Of a DNA stretch of 64,000 nt, positions 25,055-34,400 are shown piece after piece (within the stretch, counting starts at the first letter, position 1; each line of letters begins with the position of its first letter). A program made the position numbers and the translations under genes. The stretch spans positions 51,162,972-51,226,971 of the forward strand of contig NC_064437.1 in assembly GCF_023343835.1 (NCBI RefSeq). Direction: 5' to 3'. The stretch is from Lagopus muta. Taxonomy: Eukaryota > Chordata > Aves > Galliformes > Phasianidae. The notes beneath the pieces are model-generated. The model had not been told where the DNA came from and ran no database searches. It worked only from the letters and a program-made list of their open reading frames with translations.

Positions 25055-28000
25055 CTGCGGAGACAGAAAGTCACTGGGTACGGAGCTACAGGGAAGCACC
25101 ACGGGGTTCTGTGTGGGAAGGGCTGAGTCCCACGGGCTGTGCCCACTGCAGCACTCGGAGCCAACTCTGCCCTTTAGCGAAGTGAATGTTTGGTGCGAGG
25201 CTCCAAACAATGCCCTGACCTGTCCTCAATTACATGGCAATCCTCGTGGCACAAGGAGGGAGACCGAATTCATCAGTGGCTCAAAAGCAAATGAGAAGAA
25301 AAATATAATTAAGTATAATTAAGCTCCAAGGCCGAACTTCAATGTGAAAACACGCACTATTAAAACATAAATCGAACTGAAGCCCATTGCTGAATACAAG
25401 AGCCCGTGTGCCCACAGTGGGGGAAGCAGGTGGAGATGCATGGCACTGCCGTAGGGTGTGTGGGGATGTGTGTGGGGTCACGGCACGGAGGGACCAGCTG
25501 CGGGGCCGGGAGCTACAGGCACTGCCGAGGGGCTCTGCTATGGACCAACATCGAGTGCAGGAAGGAGGAGATCTGAGCCGAGGTGCTGTAAACCCGAGGC
25601 AAAGTTGCAGATCAAATTTCCTGCGTGCCCAAAGTGGACCACGACTGGGATTTTTTCCCAAACGTTTGAGCTTAGGGCTCCGACCCGACTGAGCTGGGCC
25701 ATAAAAACAGAGCTCTGCCTTCAGCGCGGTCCGTAGGGGCGGAGGAGCCGCGCAGCGCCCCGCATCGGGACCGCCCGTAAAGAGCCGCGCTGCCCCCGAC
25801 GGGGGGTTGGGGTGGGGAGGTCACTGAAAGCGCCGTGGCCGTCCCCTCCGACCCCACCGCCGCAGCGGTTCACCGTCGCTCGCTTATCTCCCCAGCGCTA
25901 ATTGGCTAAACAACATATGGGTTTACAAAACAATTAGTGCCGAGTTGCAACGGGCGCGGTGTGAAGGCCGCCCGGCATTGACCCGGAGCCGCATTAAGAG
26001 CTTTTAGCATTAATGCTGCCCGAGTGAGCCCCGTCGGGCCGCGGCGCGGTGTTTGCCGTTTTAATCAAGGTGAAGAGGTTAAACAGCGCCGGATGAGTGC
26101 TGCACACATCCCGCACCGGGCGCCGCGCCGAGATAACGCCATTAAACCCGTATTGCTATAGAAACAGAACCATCCCGTACCTGCTTCAGGCGCCTCCATT
26201 TGGCTCTGCGGTTCTGGAACCACGTTTTGACCTACGGCGGGAGAGAAAGGCACAGGGTGGTGCGGGTCGGGACGCAGGGACCCCCCGGCCACGGAGAGTG
26301 GGGCTGGGCCTCACCTGGCGTTCGCTGAGCTGCAGCAGCTTGGCTAGGCGCTTCCTCTCAGGCGGGGAGAGATATTTCTGCGTCTCGAACTTCTTCTCCA
26401 GCTCGATGGTCTGCTCGTTGGAGAAGCGCACCTGCCCACCCTTCCTCTTATGCAGCGGCCGCTGGATGAAGGGGCTCCACAGCAGCGGCTTTCCTTCGGG
26501 GAGAAAAGGAGCAGCACCGTCACCGCCAATCCCGGCCCCTCGAACCCCGGCCCCGCTCCCGGCCCCAACTTTCTCTCCTCTGTTTTCGCAGCCCGGCGGA
26601 GCAGTGAGCGTTCAGAGCCCCTCCACGGGCTCTGGCAGCGTTTCCGTCAATGTGTTTCCTGTTGGTCTATCGCGCAAAAAAAATACAGAGTAGAAGAAAA
26701 AAAAAAAGTCCTTCGCTTCCTTCTGCTCTTTCACTGCCGCGTGTCTCCTCCATCTCCCACCGGGATGGCCCTGGCCCGCACGCCCCAACCCCGCGCCGCG
26801 CTCCAGCCCGGTGCCTGCGGGACACCCCCGGGGGTCGGTCCCGGCCCGGCGTCGTTGGCCGTGGCCGAGGCATCGCCGCTGTCCCCCCGTCCTCCGCCCG
26901 CAGCCTTTGAAATTCGCTGCATTGTTTTTCAAGATTTTTGCTTGCGTCAGGCTTTAGTAATTCTGGTGCAAAACAGCCTCAAAAAATAGGAAGCAACTGG
27001 TTATTTTAGCTGTCATAAAGGCACATCCCACACAGAGGAAATGAACAATATCAGAAAAACGGATCCCGGCTATCAGAAGCCGAGTGTTTCCTGAATTTGT
27101 CTGTATTGAGGATGTCGATAAAGTAATCAGCGCCGTGCACGACTCCCGGGGAAGAGCCTGCTCCGGGCGGCCAGGAAAACACTTAACAGCTACTGAAACC
27201 AGATTTACTCCTATCGAGAGCTCAAGGTTTCCTGTATGAACGGAAAGGGTCAGGCTCCTTCGCTGCTGCGGTGCGGTGACTCAGGGCGCGTTTTGCAATC
27301 ACTGAGGGCAGCGCGGGCCCCGCACCGGGATGGAATGCCCCCCCCCGGATCCCATCCGCGAGCCGCGGGGCCGGGAGCGGGGCCGGTGCGGGCGGCACTG
27401 GGACCCATCGGCAGGAAAAGGCCGCGATCTGCTGCGCGATCTCTCGGCACAATTAAAACTCCCCACCAAAACCACACGCGACATTACTAAGGACACTCTG
27501 AGAGGCGCTCGGTTGAAGGAAAACAAATCTGAGTCACCGCGGCCGCGCACTGCGGTCTCGCTCCCAACGCGGAGCTGCCCTGAATTTACTGTAAAGCAGG
27601 CGGGCGCCGAGTGGGCCGGGGCTGAGCTCCGCCGCTTCCCCGACGGCGGCATGGGACGGGATGAGACGGGAGGGGACGGGATAGGGACCGGGCGGGGAGG
27701 GGGGGCCGCGGCTTACCCAGGGGGTCCTGGCGGATCAGTGCGTGCGTATAGTCGCCGACGGCGCGGGGAAAGGAGTAGAGGGGCCCGGCGTAAGCGCCGG
27801 TGCCGTAGGTGGCGGCGAGGTGATGGGAGAAGGCCGGGTGGATGGGGGTCGGCTCGTAGACGGGGGTCCGGTACGGGGCCACCAGGCTGGTGAAGGAGGA
27901 GTTGGGCGACGGCAGCGTCGGCGGCGGCGGGGCGGGCAGGGAGTGGGGGGCCGGCGCGGCGGCGGGGCCGCGGCCCAGGATGTCCTCGATGTAGAAGGGC

Positions 28001-28098
28001 GTGGGGTGCGCGGGCTGCAGCAGCGGCGTGGGCGCGTACAGCGGGACGCCGACGCCCAGGGCCGCCGCCGGAGCCGCGCCCGGCGCCTGGTACTGCAT
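24833..28098 (-). CDS. HHEX: Hematopoietically expressed homeobox protein, whole CDS span
   Basis: Homeodomain transcription factor (also PRH), mainly a repressor, needed for anterior endoderm, liver, thyroid, endothelial and blood progenitor development. Four exons on the minus strand join in frame into about 277 residues (human 270). Residues 1-127 form the proline-rich N-terminal domain with an eh1-like FYIEDILG (35-42), the Groucho/TLE contact. The homeodomain covers about 144-203, with helix 3 KTWFQNRRAKW (189-199) and the invariant Asn at 194. The C-terminus is acidic (SDDSDQEVDIEGDKG). The start MQY with VPLYAPTPLLQPAHPTPF is the family start. The frame stays open upstream of it but has no HHEX similarity there. 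It lies downstream of KIF11 as in other vertebrates. Confidence 0.98.
25055..26180 (-). other. HHEX: HHEX intron 3
   Basis: 1,126-base intron. The part from 25,055 to 25,850 shows nothing specific beyond GC-rich DNA and a short AT-rich patch at 25,300-25,380. The part nearest exon 3 carries a homeodomain/forkhead motif cluster, listed separately. HHEX intron 2 (26,232-26,314) is only 83 bases. Confidence 0.85.
25884..26016. promoter_or_regulatory. HHEX: Homeodomain/forkhead/GATA motif cluster in HHEX intron 3
   Basis: An AT-rich block in GC-rich surroundings contains TTATCT (25,884-25,889), TAATTG (25,899-25,904), TAAACAAC (25,907-25,914), GTTTACAAAACAATTAG (25,921-25,937) and the perfect palindrome GCATTAATGC (26,007-26,016). 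These are GATA, homeodomain, forkhead and possible SOX sites. HHEX itself binds ATTA-type sites, so self-regulation is conceivable. Confidence 0.45.
26181..26231 (-). CDS. HHEX: HHEX exon 3 (recognition helix)
   Basis: A 51-base exon encoding residues 188-204, VKTWFQNRRAKWRRLKQ, the DNA-recognition helix. It is too short to show as a stand-alone open frame, but both splice sites (tag|GTC and CAG|GTACGG) are clear and the residues are invariant in HHEX. Confidence 0.97.
26315..26493 (-). CDS. HHEX: HHEX exon 2 (homeodomain helices 1-2)
   Basis: Encodes residues 128-187: KPLLWSPFIQRPLHKRKGG, then the homeodomain arm and helices 1 and 2 (VRFSNEQTIELEKKFETQKY and LSPPERKRLAKLLQLSERQ). The acceptor is ccgaag|GAAAG and the donor CAG|GTGAGG. 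Confidence 0.97.
26494..27716 (-). other. HHEX: HHEX intron 1
   Basis: 1,223-base intron, GC-rich at both ends but with a less GC-rich middle at about 26,920-27,250 that holds an ETS/GATA motif cluster (listed separately). No coding potential. Confidence 0.85.
26988..27235. promoter_or_regulatory. HHEX: ETS/GATA motif cluster in HHEX intron 1 (candidate blood/endothelial enhancer)
   Basis: Within 250 bases there are ETS cores (GGAA or TTCC) at 26,988-26,993, 27,036-27,041, 27,087-27,093, 27,172-27,178 and 27,227-27,235. GATA cores (TATC) lie at 27,049-27,054 and 27,071-27,076, with a weaker one at 27,211-27,216. From memory, mouse Hhex has a haematopoietic/endothelial enhancer with paired ETS and GATA sites in intron 1. 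This cluster is the natural avian counterpart, which I have not verified by alignment. Confidence 0.55.
27717..28098 (-). CDS. HHEX: HHEX exon 1 (N-terminal repressor domain)
   Basis: Encodes residues 1-127 plus one base of G128. After the eh1-like motif comes an Ala/Pro-rich insertion (GPAAAPAPHSLPAPPPP) longer than in mammals, then the conserved blocks LPSPNSSFTSLVAPYRTPVY and EPTPIHPAFSHH, and DYTHALIRQDPLG at the donor CTGG|GTAAGC. Confidence 0.96.
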
Positions 28099-28600
28099 GG
28101 CGCGGCCCCCCCGGCCCGCCGCGGCCCGGCCGCCCCTCGGAGAGCGGCCCCGAGCGCGGCCGCCGGCTGCTGCCACCGCCGCCGCGGGTTTCTCCGGGCT
28201 CGGGTTCCCCTCCGATAGGTTTCTATCGGCGCGGGGCGGAGCCCGCGTGGTCTCTGTCCCCTTCCTGCCGCGGCTCCGTCTAGCCAATGAGCCCGGACAG
28301 GGAAGGGGGAAACCACCCCCGCCGGCGAAAGCTCCCCCCCGCCTCCCCTGAGCGGACTCCCCGCGGCGCCAATCAACGCGAGCCGGGCCCCGACGGCACC
28401 GAGCGGGCACCCGGGGTGGGCGGGCGGCGGGGCGCGTTCCTCCGGCACCGGGCCCGGACTTCGGGCATCCCGTGGGGCGATCCCCCCTACCCGGCCCCGC
28501 AGCCTGGCCCGGCTCTGGGTGACAGATGGGGTGCAGGGCGGGGTGAGCGGGCCCGCGGACTCGGTACCCCTCGGGCACTCACTGCCGCTGAGCGAGAGGT
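28099..28600 (-). promoter_or_regulatory. HHEX: HHEX 5' UTR and promoter region
   Basis: GC-box-rich CpG-island DNA directly upstream of the ATG. It contains two CCAAT boxes inverted relative to the gene (plus-strand CCAAT at about 28,283-28,287 and 28,371-28,375) and a GATA palindrome at 28,212-28,229. No clear TATA box. The transcription start cannot be placed from sequence but is likely within about 100-250 bases of the ATG. Confidence 0.7.
28212..28229. promoter_or_regulatory. HHEX: Perfect GATA palindrome upstream of HHEX ATG
   Basis: CCGATAG, a 4-base GTTT spacer, then CTATCGG: a perfect 7-base inverted repeat carrying two convergent GATA cores about 115 bases upstream of the start codon. 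GATA4 and HNF3-beta activation of the mammalian Hex promoter is established. If transcribed, the repeat could also form a hairpin in the 5' UTR. Confidence 0.55.
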
Positions 28601-29539
28601 AGCAGCGGCGGAGCCCCCGACAGGGCGGACGAGGCGCTGGAAGCGGCTCCCCGCGCACCGGAGGGAGGGAAGCAGTGCGAGGCGGCCGCTCGCCCTCCTC
28701 CGGCAGCGCCAAACCCCACAGAGCCGCCCCAGGGAGCGCCCCGACGAGAGAGCGGGTCGGCAGCAGGTGTCCTCTCTCCGCCTGGTGACAGCGATCGCAA
28801 AGAGCTGCTAAGGAACAGCAGGTGCTGCTTTTACACACACATATATATGTATATATACTTTCCCCACCCCACCCCCCCCAAACCCACGAAGTTCTTAATA
28901 AGTACGAGACTGGGAGCGAGACGAAAGGGTGTTGTGGAAATGGAAATATATATATATATTTTAATAATATCAGGCGGTTGGATTTTTTTCTTTATGTTGT
29001 TAACAAATGCCAAAACTCACCTTTAAAGCGCGGTCTTGTGTCTTGTAAATATCAGGTACACGTCAAGCGGGCTGACAGTTCTGATTATTTTTTCTCTCCG
29101 CTCCCGGTCTCCGAGGCATTGCTCCGTCCAAGGGGGTTGGTTAGCTCATGGCTGGGCTGGAAGTGTTGGATTTGCAGCTCGGAGCACTTAATGGGGGCGC
29201 GGGAGGCGCTGACCCGCTGCCCTCCGCGGGGCGTTACGCTCTGTGCTTCCCAACGCTGAGAACAAATTTAAGCCGAAAAAAAAAAAAAAAAAAGAAAGGC
29301 AAAAATACGTGTTTTGCTATATTATTTGAAAACAAATAAATAGAGGAAGAGATTATTCTTTTCTGACTTTTATACCAGCAACAGGCCTTGTTAAAGGGAA
29401 GGTTTAATGGCGCGGTTATTACATTCCACTCCCACTGCATAATCCCCAACAAGGAAAATGAAGCACTTAATTTCGCGGCCCCGCAGCACCGCCCCGCTCC
29501 GATCCAATTGTTACCCCTTCGCCTTCCTCCTCCCGGCCC
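28601..29539. other. HHEX upstream flank
   Basis: The CpG island ends near 28,820. A CA/TA microsatellite follows (28,832-28,858), then a TA run (28,947-28,960) and an A16 run (29,277-29,293). No gene recognised. Confidence 0.6.
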
Positions 29540-30611
29540 GGAGACTATTAAATCGCATTCATGAAAATGTCACATTTATTGAACTACATAATTTTTTAAT
29601 ATCACTAGTGCAGGTTTTATAGTTGATTTTATTGTTTTTACGGCCATTCGGGGCTCTAAAACCCGGATTTTTTCAATGTTGTCCTTATAATTTTTTTCAC
29701 ACAGTCAGAACCAATAAAATGGAGCAGTTGTGACTTTTTAATGCAAGGGGGCTCGGAGTTTCAATATTTTCACTCTGCTGGATACTCAAACCAATAAAAA
29801 TACATGAGATTTTAATTATTTTCTGGATTAAATCAAACCTTTTCCCTTTCTTTTTGGAACTGCGTTCTGTTGGACTTTCCGTCGGGAGGGACACAGCGCA
29901 GCTCCGGACGGAGAGCTGCGGTCCCAACGCTGCGACGAACGCGGAGCGCCCGCGGTGGCACCGAGCGGTCCGCAGCCGCCCGGGACGGGGCGTCCGCACC
30001 GGGGTTATTTCTCCTCGGCTGTCCCTCTGCAGAGTACGGCAGTTCCTCGGAGAGAGGGAGAAAAAGAAATGAAAATTCGCTCCTTCGTGATTAAAAAACT
30101 TCTCCCATTCTTTTTCCTAGCTCTCTCGCTGAGTCGAAAGCTGCTGGGGGGGGGAGGGGAGGGGGGGAAGGAAGGAGGAGGAGGAGGGGAGGACACAGGG
30201 CATCCCCGCACCTCGGCCCAAAGGGAGCGCCTGGAGAACTCATTAGTTCTGTAATAACGACGGGGCTCTGTCCTGCCGATCGCTCTCTGCGAAATCTCCT
30301 TCGAGGGGCTCCTAGCTGAGGGAACGAGCAAAAAACGAACTTAATAAAACAAATCCGGGCCCCACTTCCTCTTCACCGTTTCTGCCGGCCCTGACCCAAC
30401 TACCTGGACCCTCCTGTTGGGGTCGGGAGCCGCACCGCGCTGCTCGGAGCCGCAGGGATCCTCCCGCCGGGCTGCCCCTTTGTGCTATGGCTGCGGAGCT
30501 GAGGGGCGCGGGGCGGCCCTGCCCTGCCGTGCCCGGGAGTCCCGCCGTGCTGCGGGCAGCAATGGGCGGAGGGATACCGCCAACATGGCAAAGACCAACA
30601 AACCAATAAAA
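29540..30611. promoter_or_regulatory. AT-rich block with repeated CAATAAAA/TTTTATTG sites upstream of HHEX
   Basis: From 29,540 to 29,850 an AT-rich block interrupts GC-rich DNA 1.5-1.8 kb upstream of the HHEX ATG. ACCAATAAAA occurs exactly at 29,710-29,719, 29,790-29,799 and 30,602-30,611, with TTTATTG at 29,575-29,581 and TTTTATTG at 29,627-29,634. The core fits Cdx/posterior-Hox-type sites fused to a CCAAT box. A regulatory role is inferred. Confidence 0.4.
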
Positions 30612-31366
30612 TCCGACAAAAGATCTGTGGAGAGTACAAACCAAACACCTAACATCGGAGCATCGGGAATGCGGAGCTCCTAAAGGTGGCTGCAGCCTCC
30701 AGGCGGTGCTCTCCACAGCTCCCCACACTCGATTACCTGCAGACACCCCCCAGAAGATTTCTGATTCATGGGGTTGTCTTTGCAGACAACAAAGAAACTT
30801 TGCGATTTATAGGAGCAGTGGGTCCAGGAGCACAGAATGCCCAGCTCACCCCATTCGTTCGGTTCCCACTGGCGTGGTCTTCTGGAGTGGAACTTGCCCG
30901 GCTTCTGCTCTAAGAAATGGGAGTTTGCCCATAATAGCACTCTCAGTGATACTGCAGGACCAGAGATTAATCACCCCAGCCAAGATAACCATGTTGGGCT
31001 GTGCAAAATTCGCAGGCGGTGCAGCAGAGCCCATCTCCCAGTGCTACCTGGCACTTTCCAGGAGGATCCCGCCCTCAGCCATTCCAACCCTTCCCATTAT
31101 TGAAGGCATTGCAAGCTGCTTCCAAGAAAGGTGAGGCCGCAGCCTTGAACCCCATCCAAGGAGGAAATATGAGGGAGATCGCTTCTCTGATTTTCCTAGC
31201 ACTATGGCAGCCAGACAGCTTCAGACAGCGGCACCACGTATTGTGGGGTGATGTCAGCCTTCATTCCATCTTCCAGATCGCTCATCTGGTAGACATTCAC
31301 CTCTCACATCTCCTCCTCACCATTTACCAATGAGATGCAACCATTACAAACATCAGGCAGGTTAAA
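29851..31366. other. Mixed GC-rich flank between HHEX and the intergenic region
   Basis: GC-rich stretches around 29,870-30,020 and 30,370-30,560 and a purine G/A-rich tract (30,144-30,196) with several runs of three or more G, able in principle to form a G-quadruplex. No coding exon is recognised. Confidence 0.55.
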
Positions 31367-31467
31367 ATATTCATTAGCTGCAGCAAAACAATATTAGTCC
31401 TAGTTCAATTATTCATTATTACTCCTAGTTCAATACTAGGAATATTAATTAGTTGTAGCAAAATAAG
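31367..31467. repeat. Local degenerate duplications with a hairpin
   Basis: ATTAGCTGCAGCAAAACAAT near 31,373 recurs as ATTAGTTGTAGCAAAATAAG near 31,448, about 75 bases on. CCTAGTTCAAT recurs at 31,399 and 31,424. The second copy forms a perfect CCTAGT/ACTAGG inverted repeat (31,424-31,440). Confidence 0.6.
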
Positions 31468-34400
31468 ACAAATCTTGGTCAAAAAGCAGTGGACAACACT
31501 TGAGTTGTTGCAGGCAGAGCTGGCAGGGGCTTATCATTTTTCATCCTACACCTCTACGTTCATCTGATCATGAATTATGCCAAATCTAAATCTTTTGGTG
31601 GAAAAAATTCTCTTCTGGGGATATTTGCCTCATGCTAAGGATTTGTAAGATCTCAGCAAAACTGGTTCAGCAGTTTCTAAGCATTAGGTCAGAGGAAAAC
31701 AAACCCCCTTGCCAGCATTTAGATATCCTTGCCTTATCCTGCGAGCCCATGGTGCCCCACCACTGGGAAACCCCAGGGGAATGAAGCATGCAACGGGCTG
31801 CTCTTGATTCCTGCTTTGCTCCTCCAACTGGGGCTATGGGCTCTGGGTAGCAAAAAGAAGATCCCAAGCCTTTATAGAGAAAACCATCTTTAATGGCTGC
31901 ATCCTGACTTTCTGATGACTTGGTGGGCTATTCCTGCTTGGCGCTGGAGGTCTATGGGTATGAGCCGTGCTGCTACCAGCAAGTGTCCCTTTCCTATATA
32001 TTGTCACCAGTGCTGTGAAAATAAATACATTTAAAAGGCTCAGAAAAGCTTTAATGGTGCTTTGAGTCTTGTCAAAGATTTCCAACCAACATATGGCAGA
32101 TCCTTGGGGAGCACGTGGGTAAGGTGCCTCCATTTCCTCCTGCCCCCGAAAGCACCACATTAATACCTCTGCTGGGACACCTTCATGCTACAGAGTGGGA
32201 TATGCAGCATTTATGGCTCTGAGGTGGGAGGAAGGAACACATGGCCCCGCTCCATAAACATACCTTCATAATGCTTTCTTTCTAGGCTGTCCCAATGACT
32301 GCAGCGATATTGGCTTCTCTAAACCAGAGTCACAATCCAATTCTGCCCAATGGAACAGAAATCACCAGTTTTCTTCTGAGATGCAAAGAGACATCCTGAG
32401 AAACTCCATGGGCTGTAATGTTTTTTGGAACCCTTCTTTGGCCAAAAGAATTTTTTATCTGACCAGTATGAGAATGCGGTGAGCAACTCTATGACAAACA
32501 GAGCAATATATTGCTCCTTACGGGCTCATATTTCTGTGTATCTGCCACCACAAAACATGGGCTATTCTGGCTCCTGTTTGTGAGTGCGACTGACAGCTCC
32601 GTAGTTTGTTCTATTTATTTGGGGTGATGGCAGCCACAGCATGTTAAAACTTCTCTATATTCTCATGTGTTGGCTACACGCACCAAGATTACACCCAAAA
32701 ACACACACAATTCCCAGGGGCTAGATTCCCTCTCACTTGCACAATCCTTTACGTAAGTGCAAACTGACTGCAAAGTGCTGCTAACACAGACTGCTGGCTG
32801 CTGTACACCCACTCTGTGTTGATGTAAATGCCCATAACAAGGGAGCAGACAATGGAGAATCTGCCTAAACTACAGTGTTGACAACATATCTTTTTTTATG
32901 GAGTAATCAGACTACAAGCTATTGGGCACTTAAAATAGGAGTTGAGTTCCAGCGGGTCCAAAGTACACACAGCTAAATTTGATGGCGGTAGGAATTAGGT
33001 ATGAATGGGGAGTGTTACTTGGTTATTTTTGTTAATGTTTTCCAGAGCTCACACATTCACTCTACATTTTTTAGCCAACTTTATCATTTTGGCATCATGA
33101 AATCAGTCAGCGGGAAGGTTTGTTTTATCTGGAGCTGATAGGTGTGTGCAGTTGTTAATAGAGAAAAGCAGCAGCACGCAGTAACAATCAAGGTAACAAC
33201 TCACAGCTGGTTGACAGCAGAGTTAGGAGGATGGATCTAAAATCTGTTCTCATCCAAGAAACAGGACCTGTTTCTGCGTTCAGAACTTTTCAAGACTCTG
33301 TTTCCATGGGCAGAAGCCAAAGCACTGGGGTAAAGCTGGTGTGGGAAGGCCTGGGAGCACCTTGGAGACTAACTCAAAGTTCATGGAATGGTTTTGGAGC
33401 CCACTGGAGCAGATGATCTGCAGAGTCCAATTGTGAAACTTTTCATAACAGCATGACAGAAAATGCCTTGATGGTTGCACATGGAAATATCACGTAGAAC
33501 TCAATATTGAATGGAAGAAATAAAGGAAGAATCGTATTTCCTTAAGGCAGATGTTTCCCCTCTTTGCTCCAGCACAGGAGCTGGAGCCTTCTTTTGTGAT
33601 GGAAACTGCACAGCCCAGAATCAGCCCTTGTAACAGCCACAGCTGCAGATGGCACCCAGCCCTGAGTGTCTCAATCCAGAGGACATACTGTGCCAACATC
33701 CCCCATTAGTTCTCTCCAGAGGTGGCGGGAGTACTCCAATTAGCTCCGACAACAATATGGAGTTTTCTGACAGCGCCAAAGTCTCGGTGTCATCTCAGAG
33801 CACTGATGACACTTCCATCTGCCCAGGGGATGTTGGCACTCAACAACAAGGACTTGGGAGGATGCCACAGCTGTGGAAGAGAAGCTGACCTGGTCTGTGT
33901 CAGCATTTCAATCCGCTCCAGATGCAGCTCTGGGAGGCACTGACTCCTGGATTGCCCACATCTGCCATCTCCATCTGGGGCCCTGGTGGTAGTACCAGGG
34001 AGGAGAAACCCACACAATCTGTGAGATGAAACAAAAAGAGAATGATGTAGGTGAGCGTCTGAGTAGGCCTTCAGTGCGTCTGATTCCATTCACACTCTGC
34101 AGCAGTAGTCACCTCTAAGCCTAGTCACTGCTTGGATCTCTTCAGAGTTTGGAAATGAGGGGAATGTTTTCACAGGAATGTAGATTTTGTCATTCTCTGC
34201 TGCTTTATATAATTATCTCCCCTCCCTCCCCCCAGAGTTTGGTTGAAATATTCATCTTGAGTGCGTTGTTTTTCTAGAACTTATTGGCCTATAAAGTGAC
34301 AGAATTGTTCAGAAGAACCTGTAGCAATGGTCATGCAGCAGAGCACAGCTCTCCAGGTAGGCATGGAATCAAGCTGGTAGCACAGAGTGCTGTCTATAAT

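Larger units (their letters stand above)
22250..28850. other. Extended CpG-island domain over HHEX
   Basis: About 6.5 kb in which CG dinucleotides are dense, unlike the CG-poor AT-rich flanks. It covers the HHEX gene body, its promoter and about 1.5 kb beyond the probable polyadenylation site. Such broad CpG domains are typical of developmental regulators under Polycomb control. Shorter AT-rich stretches interrupt it. Confidence 0.7.

Noticed and set aside
28099-28578. N-terminal extension of HHEX in the open upstream frame
   Set aside because: The frame is open, but the added residues show no HHEX similarity, and the family start MQY is matched at 28,098 with G at -3.
27735-28838. 367-codon minus-strand open frame across HHEX exon 1
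   Set aside because: It is out of frame with HHEX. The real frame gives the conserved HHEX residues. This is a GC-rich shadow.
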